Source: Verticiella alkaliphila (lineage in GTDB: Bacteria; Pseudomonadota; Gammaproteobacteria; Burkholderiales; Burkholderiaceae_B). From it: a DNA stretch of 34,185 nucleotides. Shown one piece after another: positions 9,437-17,528 of this stretch; the stretch's first letter is position 1; each line of letters opens with the position of its first letter. The stretch is taken from assembly GCF_018904615.1 (NCBI RefSeq), contig NZ_JADCNH010000043.1:1-34185 (forward strand). Reading direction: 5' to 3'. A model generated the notes under the pieces. That model had not been told where the DNA came from and made no database searches. It saw only the letters and a list, made by a program, of their open reading frames with translations. A program made the translations under genes and the position numbers.

Positions 9437-11451
9437 GCGCGGCTTTGGCAGGCGGCGCGACGCGGGCGCAAGGCACTATCCTGCGTGCCGGCATCACCGG
9501 GGCGTTGCTGCTGACCGTAAGCATCGCCCTGCACATCACCCTGCAGCTGCGTGAGACAGCCGCTGTCTCTGCGGCGCTCTCCACCACGCTGCACAACTGG
9601 CTCATCGGCCCTCGCGTGGTGGCCGGACTCGTGGTGGGCAGCTGCCTGGGCGTGGCCGGGGCGCTGATGCAGGCCATCGCGCGCAATCCGCTGGTGTCGC
9701 CCGATCTGCTCGGCGTCACGGCCGGCGCCCAGCTCGGCCTGATGGCATCGCTGGTGCTGCCCGTGGCCTATGGTCTGCCGTCGGTGTTCCTGGGCGGTGT
9801 GCTCGCAGCGTTCGCCACGTTCGCCCTGGCCGGTGGAAGCAGGACGACCCCGCTGCGCCTGATCCTGGCGGGCGTGGCAATCGGTCAGGCGCTCAGCGCG
9901 ATCCTCACCCTGCTTCTGAGCCTGAACGATCAGGCCGCCATGGTGATCTCGCTCTGGAACACGGGCAGCTTGCAGCAAGTCGGCTGGGACGGACTGCGGC
10001 CGGCCTTGTGGGTGCTTCCGGTCGCCGCGCTCGTCATCGGCTTGCTGGCGCGCCCCTTGGCCACCACCTTGCTGGAGGACGCGGTGATGCGCTCGCTGGG
10101 CGTGGCCACGGCACGGCTGCGCACCATCACGCTCCTGCTCGCCAGCGTGCTCGCCGCGCTGGCCATTCATCTGGCGGGACCCCTCGGCTTCGTCGGCCTG
10201 CTCGTGCCCAATCTGCTGCGGATCGCCTATGGCATCCATCGCCCCCTTCCCCTGCTGGGACTGAGCCTGTTGTGGGGCGGCGCTGCCACCCTGTTGGCAG
10301 ATACCATCGGCATGGCGCTCGCCCCATGGCTGACCATGCCCTTCGGCGTGCTCTCCGCCATCCTGGGCGCGCTCACACTGCTCGCGCTGTTGCACCTGCG
10401 CGGCGGGACTGTCGCGCATGCCCCCTCGGCCGTCCGTGCCCACGCCCGGCGGCCAAGGCTGCCCCTGCCTGCATTCGTTCTGCTCAGCCTTGGCCTGATC
10501 TGCGGCCTGGTTTTTGTAGGAACCTTCAGTGTTGGATCCGCGCATGATACGCCGCTCGGGGGATGGCATGCCTGGCTCGCGGGGGATGCCATGGCGGTGG
10601 CACTCGCGGACTTGCGCTTGCCACGCTGGAGCGCGGACCTGGGCGCGGGGGCGTTGCTGGCACTGGCCGGCGTCATCCTGCAGGATGTCACTCGCAATCC
10701 ACTCGCCGGCCCCGAGATCCTCGGTGTCAACCAGTTCGCGGGGCTGGCCGTCCTTGCCACGCTCACGCTCGCGCCTCACCTGGGCGACACGTGGCGTGTC
10801 GGCATCGCCTGGAGCGGCGCCGGGCTGGCCCTGGCACTGGCCATCGGCCTGAACCTGCGCCACGGCCTTGAGCCGATGCGCCTGACGATCACGGGCTTCG
10901 CGCTGGCAGGCCTGGCGATGGCGCTGGGCAGCCTGCTGCTCGCGCAATACAGCGGCAACGTGGCGCAAGGCCTGATCTGGCTGGTCGGCAGCAGCTATGG
11001 GCGCACGTGGCGCGATGTGGCGCTACTGCTGCCCTGGCTGTTCGCGGGAGCCTGCCTCGCCGCACTCGCAGCGCGTTCCCTCGACGTGCTACGGCTCGGC
11101 ACAGATACCGCCAGAAGTCTCGGCCTGCCCGTGCTCCGGCACCGCATGGCGCTGATCACGCTGGCGGCGATGCTCACGGCAGCGGCCGTCGCGACGGTCG
11201 GGCCCGTCGCCTTCATCGGTCTGCTGGTTCCTCATGGCGTGCGCCTGCTCGGCTTTCATCGGACGGCACACCGCCTGGTGGCCGCCCCGCTGCTCGGCGC
11301 CCTGCTGCTGCTCGCCGCGGACGTGCTGGCGCGCGCGCTTTTCGCGCCGCTCGACATCCCGCTGGGCATCGCCACGGCGGCTGTCGGCACGCCGGCCTTC
11401 CTGCTGCTCCTGGCCCGTACCTGGCTGCGTCCGGGGGGAAGTTCCTCATGA
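9433..11451 (+). CDS. fhuB: Fe(3+)-hydroxamate ABC transporter permease, FhuB type (two fused halves)
   Basis: An inner-membrane permease of 672 residues made of two homologous BtuC/FecCD-type halves. It carries iron-hydroxamate from the periplasm to the cytoplasm. Each half repeats the family motifs: GVAGALMQAIARNPLVSPDLLG and GPLGFVGLLVPNLLR in the first, LAGVILQDVTRNPLAGPEILG and GPVAFIGLLVPHGVRLL in the second. There are many hydrophobic helices. The GTG start at 9433 overlaps the previous stop (GTGA), and the stop overlaps the next ATG. The length is close to E. coli FhuB (660). No FhuC-type ATPase gene accompanies it here. Confidence 0.9.
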   Translation: MSAALAGGATRAQGTILRAGITGALLLTVSIALHITLQLRETAAVSAALSTTLHNWLIGPRVVAGLVVGSCLGVAGALMQAIARNPLVSPDLLGVTAGAQLGLMASLVLPVAYGLPSVFLGGVLAAFATFALAGGSRTTPLRLILAGVAIGQALSAILTLLLSLNDQAAMVISLWNTGSLQQVGWDGLRPALWVLPVAALVIGLLARPLATTLLEDAVMRSLGVATARLRTITLLLASVLAALAIHLAGPLGFVGLLVPNLLRIAYGIHRPLPLLGLSLLWGGAATLLADTIGMALAPWLTMPFGVLSAILGALTLLALLHLRGGTVAHAPSAVRAHARRPRLPLPAFVLLSLGLICGLVFVGTFSVGSAHDTPLGGWHAWLAGDAMAVALADLRLPRWSADLGAGALLALAGVILQDVTRNPLAGPEILGVNQFAGLAVLATLTLAPHLGDTWRVGIAWSGAGLALALAIGLNLRHGLEPMRLTITGFALAGLAMALGSLLLAQYSGNVAQGLIWLVGSSYGRTWRDVALLLPWLFAGACLAALAARSLDVLRLGTDTARSLGLPVLRHRMALITLAAMLTAAAVATVGPVAFIGLLVPHGVRLLGFHRTAHRLVAAPLLGALLLLAADVLARALFAPLDIPLGIATAAVGTPAFLLLLARTWLRPGGSSS

Positions 11452-12473
11452 CACGGGTCTCGCCGGATCGCCGCCGCTGGCTTGCGGCAGGCATGGCCGC
11501 AGGCCTTGCCCTGGCTTCAGGCGTGCGGAGTGCCGGCGCGCGCGCTGCGCCGTCGACTGTGGCGCAGCATGGCATTGGCAACGCCAGCACCTCGACAACA
11601 CCAGCGGGCATCAGCCTGGTCAGCGCGAAGGCAGGCGAGACCGCGGCGGCCCATCTGGCCACGCTGGACGATTTCTCCACCGAACTCGCCGTCAGCCTGG
11701 GACTGGCGCCGATCGCCGTCGCGAATCTGACACGTTACCGACAATACGTCGGCATCGCGGCCCAGCATCTGGCCACCGCGCGCTCGCTGGGCAGCCCTCA
11801 GCAGCCGGATCTGGACACCCTCGTGCGCAGCCGGCCGGACCTGATCGTCGGCGTGGACATGCTGCATCGCAGTCTCTTTGCACGTCTGGCAAGCATCGCC
11901 CCCACCGTCATCCTCGACGCCAATCTGCGTCCCGACGGCGAGGACGCTGTCTCCCGGGCCACCGCCATGTTGCATGCCCTGGCGGCGTTCACCGGCCGGC
12001 AGGTGCAGGCACACGAAGTCAGCACCGCCTGCGCGCGTGCGCTGGCCGAGTCGCGCCGGCGGGTGCGCGAGCACGGCTATGCGCGTCGACCTGTCGCTGT
12101 TCTCTTTCCGCTCACGCGTGAGGGCAGCTTCATCGTGTCCAACCAGCAGACGTTGATCGAAAGCGTGATGCGCCGCCTCGATCTCTTACAACCCTGGCCG
12201 CTGACCTCGGCCACCGCCCTGCATCGCCGTCTGCCGTGGCGGGCCCTCGCCGCCCACCCGGATGTCTGCGTGCTCTTCATCGGTGGCCAGCAGGCCAGTC
12301 CGTTCTTCGATACGCCCCTGTGGAAGGACCTGCCCGTGGCGCGCTCTGGCCGCTTCACTTTCCTGGACACGCCGTATTGGAGCTTCGGCGGCCCCGTCTC
12401 CGCGGGCCGCCTGGCCGGACAGATCCGCGAGGCCATCGAGCGCCTTCCGCCCGTGACGAGCAGGACGCCATGA
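11448..12473 (+). CDS. fhuD: Iron-hydroxamate periplasmic binding protein, FhuD type
   Basis: A periplasmic siderophore-binding protein of 341 residues that delivers ferric hydroxamates to FhuB. The N-terminus SPDRRRWLAAGMAAGLALASG looks like a Tat signal (consecutive arginines and a hydrophobic stretch), as reported for other FhuD proteins. The mature part shows the class III binding-protein pattern: ELAVSLGLAPIAVANLTRYRQY, LDTLVRSRPDLIVG, a long linking helix after IAPTVILD, and PYWSFGGPVSAGRLAGQI near the end. The ATG at 11448 overlaps the fhuB stop (ATGA), indicating translational coupling. Confidence 0.86.
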   Translation: MTRVSPDRRRWLAAGMAAGLALASGVRSAGARAAPSTVAQHGIGNASTSTTPAGISLVSAKAGETAAAHLATLDDFSTELAVSLGLAPIAVANLTRYRQYVGIAAQHLATARSLGSPQQPDLDTLVRSRPDLIVGVDMLHRSLFARLASIAPTVILDANLRPDGEDAVSRATAMLHALAAFTGRQVQAHEVSTACARALAESRRRVREHGYARRPVAVLFPLTREGSFIVSNQQTLIESVMRRLDLLQPWPLTSATALHRRLPWRALAAHPDVCVLFIGGQQASPFFDTPLWKDLPVARSGRFTFLDTPYWSFGGPVSAGRLAGQIREAIERLPPVTSRTP

Positions 12474-13216
12474 CGCTCACCCTCGACGCCCTGTTCGCCG
12501 GCCCGCTCGCCAGCCACGCCGACGCCCTGCAGCCCGCGCAAGCGACGGACGTCGCCATGCCGCTGCCGGCGTTACTGAACCCAGACACCCTGGGCACGCT
12601 GCTCGAACGCTTCGCGCCAGGGCACAGTTCCACGCTTCGGCGGCCGCTGGTATCGGAATGGTCGAGACACTACTTCTCGCGATTGATGCCGCCCGTCACG
12701 GCCACACTGCTCCTCACCAAGCAACCGTTGGCGCTGAGGCTCGAAGACCTGTCGCTGATCCTGGACGTGCATGGCCGGCCGCATGCGTTCCGACACCATG
12801 GTCTGCCTCAGCCCGCTGTGGCCGACAGTGCGCTTGCAACGCGCGTCGCGCCACTGCTCGATGCTCACCTCAGCCCGCTCATCGAGGCTTTGGCGGCTTA
12901 CGCCAGGCTCTCGCCGCGCGTGTTCTGGAGTAACGCAGCCAACTATGCCGAATGGACCATCAGCACGCTGAGCAGTCACTTGTCCGAAGCCTCGGCACAG
13001 GAGGCACACGCCCTCGTGGACGAACCACAGCGGCCCAATGGCAGTACGAATCCCTGGCACCGGCCCGTCACCTATGTCGAACGCCGGGATGCCCAGGGGC
13101 GCGTGCATCGCTGGCGGCGGCGTCGGATCTGCTGCCTGCGGTATCAGATCCCCGATACCGCCATGTGCGCCAACTGTCCTCTCCACACCGCGGATCAGGA
13201 CAAGCTGGCGCCTTGA
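12470..13216 (+). CDS. fhuF: Ferric siderophore reductase, FhuF-like
   Basis: A cytoplasmic [2Fe-2S] protein of 248 residues that releases iron from ferric hydroxamates by reduction. The diagnostic C-terminal cluster motif C-C-x10-C-x2-C is present: C221, C222, C233 and C236 in RRICCLRYQIPDTAMCANCP. The upstream part (SEWSRHYFSRLMPP, FWSNAANY) matches the FhuF-like domain. The ATG at 12470 overlaps the fhuD stop, and the gene ends the uptake operon. Its stop is one base from that of the convergent reductase gene at 13218, leaving no room for a separate terminator. Confidence 0.85.
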   Translation: MTLTLDALFAGPLASHADALQPAQATDVAMPLPALLNPDTLGTLLERFAPGHSSTLRRPLVSEWSRHYFSRLMPPVTATLLLTKQPLALRLEDLSLILDVHGRPHAFRHHGLPQPAVADSALATRVAPLLDAHLSPLIEALAAYARLSPRVFWSNAANYAEWTISTLSSHLSEASAQEAHALVDEPQRPNGSTNPWHRPVTYVERRDAQGRVHRWRRRRICCLRYQIPDTAMCANCPLHTADQDKLAP

Positions 13217-13217
13217 G

Positions 13218-14642
13218 TCAGGCCGCAGCCTGGGCAGCGTCGGCCGGGCGTGCGGCGTCCAGCGCTGCCTGCGCCCCGCGCAGTGCCGTACGCAGGCCTT
13301 CTTCCACCACGGGGTGATAGAACGGCATGTCGAGCATCTGCGCCACGGTGAGGTTCTGCTGCAGTGACCACGCAAGCAGGTGCGCCATGTGTTCGGCCGT
13401 CGGGCCGATCATCTCGGCACCCAGGAAGCGCCCCGTGCGCTTGTCCGCGTACACGTGCAGCAGGCCACGATTCTTGCGCATCACGCGGCTGCGGCCCTGG
13501 TCGCCAAAGTCCACTTCGCCGGTGACGAAGCTGCCTTCCTCGAGCTTGCTGTAGCCCGCGCCCACCACCATCACCTGCGGATCGCAGAAGACGACGGCAA
13601 TCGGCGCGCGCCGAAGACCCGGCTCCACCTTCGGGAAGTTCGCCGCGTTCTGGCCAGCGATACGGCCTTCGTCAGACGCTTCGTGCAGCAGCGGCACCGT
13701 GTTGTTCGCGTCGCCCGCGATGAAGATCGGGGTCTTCCCGATCTGCATCGTCGTGCGGTCGAACTCGGGCACGCCACGCTCGTCGAGCTTGGCGCTGGTG
13801 TTCTCCAACCCGAGGCCGCCCACGTTGGGCTTGCGGCCCGTGGCAGCGAGCAGGTAATCGAAGCGTTCGGTGCGGGTCTGGCCTTCCAGATCCTCGAAGG
13901 TCACTTCGACTTCATCGCCCACGCGACGGATGTCGTGCACCTTGGCGTCCGTGTCCAGATAGAACTCGGACTGGAAAATCTTCAGGGCGCTGTCGCGCAC
14001 CGGCGGATCCGTGAGGCCGCTGAGCAAGCTGCCCAGACCGAAGACGCGCACTTCCACGCCCAGACGCGAGAGCGCCTGGCCGAGTTCGATGCCGATGACG
14101 CCGGGGCCGAACACCACCACGCGGCGCGGCAGATCCTGCCAATCGAAGACGTCGTCGTTGACGATGAGCCGGTCGCCAGCCGCCTTGAACTTGTCGATGA
14201 TCACCGGTGCGGACCCCGTGGCGATGACGACCGCCTTGGCTTCGACGCGGGTGTGATCGTCCACTTCCAATACCGTGTCGGACACGAAGCGCGCGAATCC
14301 ACGCAGCTTGTCCTCTTCCGGGTAGCTTTCTACCGCATCCAGGATGAAGCCCACGAACCGGTCACGCTCGGTACGCACGCGGTGCATCACTTCCTTGCCT
14401 TCGATGCGCGTTGGGCCGTCCACATAGACGCCGAAGCCAGGCGCTTCACCAATGGCGTGCGCGGCTTCGCCCGCGGCGATCAACAGCTTGGAGGGCATGC
14501 AGCCCACACGGGCGCAGGTGGTGCCGTAGACGCCGCTCTCGATCACCAGGGCGCGCTTGCCCGCAGCCTTGGCCGCGCGGTAGGCATTCATGCCGGCGGT
14601 GCCGGTGCCGATGATGGCGACGTCAGTGTGCAGTGTCTTCAT
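13218..14642 (-). CDS. Dihydrolipoamide dehydrogenase-like pyridine nucleotide-disulfide reductase
   Basis: An FAD-dependent disulfide reductase of 474 residues. FAD fold GTGTAG (12-17); redox-active pair C43/C48 in TTCARVGCMPSK; NAD(P)-binding region VVFGPGVIGIELGQALSRLG; second FAD motif PIFIAGDAN; catalytic His-Glu pair H443/E448 (HPVVEE), spaced as in E. coli Lpd. The frame extends to 14684, but ATG 14642 starts directly before the FAD fold. No 2-oxo-acid dehydrogenase genes are near. It sits downstream of a peroxiredoxin-glutaredoxin fusion gene, which suggests a role in thiol redox recycling and not in the pyruvate dehydrogenase complex. Substrate unproven. Confidence 0.85.
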   Translation of the reverse strand: MKTLHTDVAIIGTGTAGMNAYRAAKAAGKRALVIESGVYGTTCARVGCMPSKLLIAAGEAAHAIGEAPGFGVYVDGPTRIEGKEVMHRVRTERDRFVGFILDAVESYPEEDKLRGFARFVSDTVLEVDDHTRVEAKAVVIATGSAPVIIDKFKAAGDRLIVNDDVFDWQDLPRRVVVFGPGVIGIELGQALSRLGVEVRVFGLGSLLSGLTDPPVRDSALKIFQSEFYLDTDAKVHDIRRVGDEVEVTFEDLEGQTRTERFDYLLAATGRKPNVGGLGLENTSAKLDERGVPEFDRTTMQIGKTPIFIAGDANNTVPLLHEASDEGRIAGQNAANFPKVEPGLRRAPIAVVFCDPQVMVVGAGYSKLEEGSFVTGEVDFGDQGRSRVMRKNRGLLHVYADKRTGRFLGAEMIGPTAEHMAHLLAWSLQQNLTVAQMLDMPFYHPVVEEGLRTALRGAQAALDAARPADAAQAAA

Positions 14643-14671
14643 TCTCTGGATTTCCAACAAACGGGGGGTGG

Positions 14672-14699
14672 CAGCGTCCGTCACGTGCGACGGACGCTG
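14672..14699 (-). terminator. Strong intercistronic hairpin between prx-grx and the reductase gene
   Basis: A perfect 11-bp inverted repeat (CAGCGTCCGTC, 6-base loop, GACGGACGCTG) lies in the 74-base gap. On the minus strand it is followed by CCACCCCCCGTTTGTTGG, a poor T tract. It could be a leaky terminator or an mRNA-stabilising hairpin that lowers expression of the distal reductase gene. Confidence 0.5.
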
Positions 14700-14716
14700 G
14701 CCGGACTACCGGGGGA

Positions 14717-15448
14717 TTACAGCGAGGACGCCTTCAGCTCGTCCAGGCCGCCCACGAGCTTGCCGTTGACGAAGATCTGGGGAGCCGTCATCTTGCCGCT
14801 CACGGCGCCCAGCACCTTGCCGCGGTTGCGGTGATCCAGCGGGATCTCGATGTACTCGTAGCCCTTGGACTTGAGCAGATCCTTGGCTTCGCTGCAGAAG
14901 GGGCAGCCGGGCTTGGTGAAGACCACGACCTGCTCGGGCTTCTTGGCCTCGGGATTCAGGTAGTTGAGCATCGTGTCGGCGTCGGACACTTCGAAGGGGT
15001 CGCCTTCCTTTTCCGGCTCGATGAACATCTTTTCGACGACGCCATCACGCACGAGCATGGAATAGCGCCAGCTGCGCTTGCCAAAGCCGATGGCGCTCTT
15101 GTCCACCAGGAGGCCCATGCCTTCCGTGAATGCACCGTTGCCGTCCGGCACCAGGGTAATGTTGGCACATTCCTGATCCTTGGCCCACTCGTTCATCACG
15201 AAAGTGTCGTTGACCGACACGCACAGGATGTCATCCACGCCGCTGGCCTTGAACGTGGGGGCGAGCTCGTTGTAGCGCGGCAGGTGGGTGGACGAGCAGG
15301 TCGGCGTGAACGCGCCAGGCAGCGAAAACACGACGACAGTCTTGTTCTTGAAGAGGTCGTCCGTGGACACAGACTTCCACTCGTTGCCGACGCGCACGGG
15401 GAACGTCACGCTCGGAACCTTCTTGCCTTCGTGGTTGGGCAGTGCCAT
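14717..15448 (-). CDS. Hybrid peroxiredoxin-glutaredoxin (Prx5 type)
   Basis: A glutathione-dependent peroxidase of 243 residues formed by fusion of two domains. Residues 1-165 are a Prx5 peroxiredoxin with the peroxidatic site [12 protein letters not shown] (T48, C51). Residues 173-243 are a glutaredoxin with KPGCPFC (C182, C185) and the cis-proline motif TAPQ (about 221). The Grx domain lets glutathione recycle the peroxidatic cysteine, as described for hybrid Prx5 enzymes of Haemophilus and Chromatium. The start is preceded by AAGGAG with good spacing. An OxyR-type site and a sigma-70 promoter lie upstream, fitting induction by peroxide. Confidence 0.93.
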   Translation of the reverse strand: MALPNHEGKKVPSVTFPVRVGNEWKSVSTDDLFKNKTVVVFSLPGAFTPTCSSTHLPRYNELAPTFKASGVDDILCVSVNDTFVMNEWAKDQECANITLVPDGNGAFTEGMGLLVDKSAIGFGKRSWRYSMLVRDGVVEKMFIEPEKEGDPFEVSDADTMLNYLNPEAKKPEQVVVFTKPGCPFCSEAKDLLKSKGYEYIEIPLDHRNRGKVLGAVSGKMTAPQIFVNGKLVGGLDELKASSL

Positions 15449-15510
15449 GAATCAAACTCCTTGTGTCTGGTGTGAGGTCGCGCAGGGGGGATACCGCTGC
15501 GAGAGACTGC

Positions 15511-15539
15511 AGTATGGCGCTTTTGGAAATATGAATCAA
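15511..15539 (-). promoter_or_regulatory. Sigma-70-like promoter of prx-grx
   Basis: On the minus strand TTGATT (-35, 15534-15539), a 17-base spacer and CATACT (-10, 15511-15516) each match 4 of 6 consensus bases. The promoter lies just downstream of the OxyR-type site, the arrangement expected for an activated weak promoter. Confidence 0.55.
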
Positions 15540-15560
15540 ATCTATTGTTCTAATTCGACC

Positions 15561-15577
15561 GATACCCTATAACTATC
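15561..15577 (-). promoter_or_regulatory. OxyR-type binding site
   Basis: Minus-strand GATAGTTATAGGGTATC fits 16 of 17 positions of the E. coli OxyR consensus GATAGBYHWDRVCTATC. A weaker second half (ATTA, 7 bases, AGAT) follows at 7-base spacing and reaches the -35 box. That is the phasing of a full OxyR tetramer site. Peroxide control of prx-grx is inferred. Confidence 0.65.
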
Positions 15578-15591
15578 AAGACGGATGACAC

Positions 15592-15882
15592 CTATCGCCG
15601 CCAGCCCATCCGCTCGAGCTCATCCATGAGCTCGAGCGCGAGTGCAGCACCGGCAGGATTGACCCCCAGGTCCCGACGCAGGCGGGCCGCCACGCGCAAC
15701 CGTCGCAGGGCTGCGGCGTCGAATTGCCAATGGCGGGAGTCGGCCGGGGCGCGGGGCTCGGCCACGCCTTCGGCGACGAATTCGAGCACCCAAGCCTCAC
15801 GCACCCGGCACACTCGGCAGGCGTCGGCGAGCGACACCCATTCCGTCTCGCCCACGATACTCACACTGTCGTGTTCGCGCAT
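15592..15882 (-). CDS. cbpM: Chaperone modulator CbpM
   Basis: A small MerR-like helix-turn-helix protein of 96 residues that binds the J-domain of CbpA and restrains its co-chaperone activity. The sequence shows WVSLADACRVCRVREAWVLEFVAEGV in the N-terminal half, then a helical part (AAALRRLRVAARLRRDLGVN ... LALELMDELERM) typical of CbpM. Its start is three bases after the cbpA stop, and its Shine-Dalgarno (AGGGGAG) lies inside the end of cbpA, so the two are translated together. The stop lies 15 bases from the OxyR-type site of the next gene. Confidence 0.88.
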   Translation of the reverse strand: MREHDSVSIVGETEWVSLADACRVCRVREAWVLEFVAEGVAEPRAPADSRHWQFDAAALRRLRVAARLRRDLGVNPAGAALALELMDELERMGWRR

Positions 15883-15885
15883 GGT

Positions 15886-16872
15886 TCAGCTCCCCTGAGT
15901 GGCGCGCGGATCGAACGCAAACGCCTTGGCCATGTCCTGATAGAAAGCCTTTGCCGACGGCGTGTCGGCTGGCGGCCAGACCACCTTCAGTGCCACGTAG
16001 AGATCGCCTGCCGGATTACCCGGCAGGCCACGGCCACGCAGACGAAGCTTGCGTCCGTCGGCCGAGTTCGCCGGCACCGTGAGCGATACCGGTCCGGCTG
16101 GCGTGGGCACCTCCACACTCGCGCCCAGGGCCGCCTCCCAAGGGGCAACGGGCAATGTCACGGTGAGATCCCGGCCCTCCACGTGATACCGCGAATGTGG
16201 CCGGAACGCCACTTCCAGATACAGATCTCCTGGTGGGCCGGAGATGCCCGGCAGACCCTGGCCCGCCAGCCGAATCTGCTGCCCTTCCCGAATGCCAGGG
16301 GGAATGCGCACGCTCAACACGCGTTCCTGCAGGCGCACCCGGCCATCGGGCTGAGGCACGGGCACGCGCAGGCTGATCTCGCGCGTGGCGCCCGCAAAGG
16401 CGTCCTCCAGATCGATGACGATGCGCGCGTGCTGGTCCTCGCCCTGGGCGGAGGAGCCGCCAAAGCCCTGCCCTGCTCCGAAGCCGGGACCACCGCCCGC
16501 AAAACTCCCGGACCGACCGCCGAAGAGCGACTCGAAGAAGTCGCTGAATTGCGCGGCTTCGTCGGCCGTGAAGGGACGCTGCTGGCCGAAGCCCCCTGGC
16601 CCCGGACCGGATTGCCCGTCCCATCCGGGCGGCGGACGGAAATCCTGCCCCGCCCGCCAATTGCTGCCGAGCGCGTCGTAGGCGGCGCGCTTGTCCGGAT
16701 CCGACAAGGCCTCGTAGGCCTCGGCCACGTCCTTGAAGCGTGCCTCGGCATCCGGCTCCTTGCTGACGTCCGGATGGTACTTGCGCGCGAGCCGGCGATA
16801 CGCCTTCTTGATGTCCTCTGCCGGGGCATCGCGCGCCACGCCAAGCAGCTGATAGTAGTCCTTGTAATCCAC
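15886..16872 (-). CDS. cbpA: Curved DNA-binding protein CbpA (DnaJ class II co-chaperone)
   Basis: A DnaK co-chaperone of 328 residues. The N-terminal J-domain (about 2-70) has HPD at 33-35 (KYHPD). A Gly/Phe-rich region (about 75-145) with FFESLFGG follows, then two C-terminal substrate-binding beta domains ([13 protein letters not shown]..., [18 protein letters not shown]). No CxxCxGxG zinc repeats are present, so it is CbpA and not DnaJ. The start is the GTG at 16872, six bases after a strong AGGAGG-centred ribosome site; the ATG 39 bases further upstream is in frame but lacks one. It forms an operon with cbpM and diverges from the small heat-shock genes. Confidence 0.92.
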   Translation of the reverse strand: MDYKDYYQLLGVARDAPAEDIKKAYRRLARKYHPDVSKEPDAEARFKDVAEAYEALSDPDKRAAYDALGSNWRAGQDFRPPPGWDGQSGPGPGGFGQQRPFTADEAAQFSDFFESLFGGRSGSFAGGGPGFGAGQGFGGSSAQGEDQHARIVIDLEDAFAGATREISLRVPVPQPDGRVRLQERVLSVRIPPGIREGQQIRLAGQGLPGISGPPGDLYLEVAFRPHSRYHVEGRDLTVTLPVAPWEAALGASVEVPTPAGPVSLTVPANSADGRKLRLRGRGLPGNPAGDLYVALKVVWPPADTPSAKAFYQDMAKAFAFDPRATQGS

Positions 16873-16941
16873 GTGAGAACGCCTCCTGAAAGACGCCCGC
16901 ACAGGCCTCACCCGGCCTGCACGATCGAACGACGAATGACG

Positions 16942-16969
16942 CTTGAAATCCCGTCACTGCTTCCCATAT
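16942..16969 (+). promoter_or_regulatory. Sigma-32 (heat-shock) promoter for the hsp20 genes
   Basis: CTTGAAA, a 14-base spacer and CCCATAT agree with the RpoH consensus CTTGAAA-N13-15-CCCCATnT. The predicted transcript starts about 80 bases before the first hsp20 gene, whose function fits heat induction. Confidence 0.75.
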
Positions 16970-16994
16970 GTGGGGTCAAGAGGGCGGTTTCAAC
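16968..16994 (-). promoter_or_regulatory. Possible divergent sigma-32 promoter for cbpA-cbpM
   Basis: On the minus strand GTTGAAA (16988-16994), 12 bases and CCCCACAT (16968-16975) resemble an RpoH promoter with a slightly short spacer and one mismatch in the -35. Its -10 overlaps the -10 of the rightward heat-shock promoter. Confidence 0.4.
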
Positions 16995-17058
16995 GCCTTC
17001 GCCACAGGCGGCGCGTGCGTCGCAGCCGCCGTGTCACCCACGCTAGAGGAGTTCTGCC

Positions 17059-17505
17059 ATGTACGCATCCATGCTTCGCATGCCGGGCGATCTGCTCGCC
17101 CAATTCGACACCCTGCAACGTCAGATGGAGCACGCGCTGGGCCTGCGCGGGGCGGCCAGCATCCGGGGCGGCGGTCGCGACACGTTTCCGGCCATCAACA
17201 TGGGCACCACCCCGGACGCCATTGAAGTCTACGCCTTCGTGCCGGGTGTGGATCCCGCCTCGCTCGACGTGAGCATCGACAAGGGGCTGCTCAGCATCAG
17301 CGGCGAGCGAGCCGCGGGCGTGCCCCAGGACGGGGTGAGTGCGGTGTACGCCCGCGAACGATTCGCCGGCAAGTTCAAGCGCGTGATCGCCCTGCCCGAC
17401 GACGCCGACCCGGCCCAGGTGACGGCCAAGGCCGATGACGGCGTGCTGCGCATCACCATCCGCAAACTCGAATCGTCCAAGCCGCGTCGCATCGACGTGC
17501 AGTGA
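17059..17505 (+). CDS. Small heat-shock protein, Hsp20/alpha-crystallin family (first copy)
   Basis: An ATP-independent holdase of 148 residues. The N-terminal arm (1-45) has hydrophobic and Gln-rich stretches (DLLAQFDTLQRQMEHALGL). The alpha-crystallin domain (about 47-140) shows AIEVYAFVPGVDPASLDVSIDKGLLSISGER and the closing DGVLRITIRK. A C-terminal I-x-V motif (RRIDVQ) could dock into a neighbouring subunit. AGAGGAG sits seven bases before the ATG. The gene follows a sigma-32-like promoter and is 23 bases from a second Hsp20 gene. Confidence 0.92.
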   Translation: MYASMLRMPGDLLAQFDTLQRQMEHALGLRGAASIRGGGRDTFPAINMGTTPDAIEVYAFVPGVDPASLDVSIDKGLLSISGERAAGVPQDGVSAVYARERFAGKFKRVIALPDDADPAQVTAKADDGVLRITIRKLESSKPRRIDVQ

Positions 17506-17528
17506 AACCCGACACGAGGAGAACGACC

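Noticed and set aside
9337-10968. A 543-codon frame on the minus strand opposite fhuB.
   Set aside because: It is antisense to a clear permease gene and consists of Gln/Arg/His-rich low-complexity sequence, with no family motif.
13380-14834. A 484-codon frame on the + strand across the reductase gene.
   Set aside because: It is a shadow of the minus-strand flavoprotein, whose FAD, NAD and redox motifs are all in place.
16978-17058. A possible RNA thermometer (ROSE or fourU) in the hsp20 leader.
   Set aside because: A GC hairpin is present near 17008-17034, but I found no convincing pairing partner for the ribosome site AGAGGAG, so the claim is not supported.
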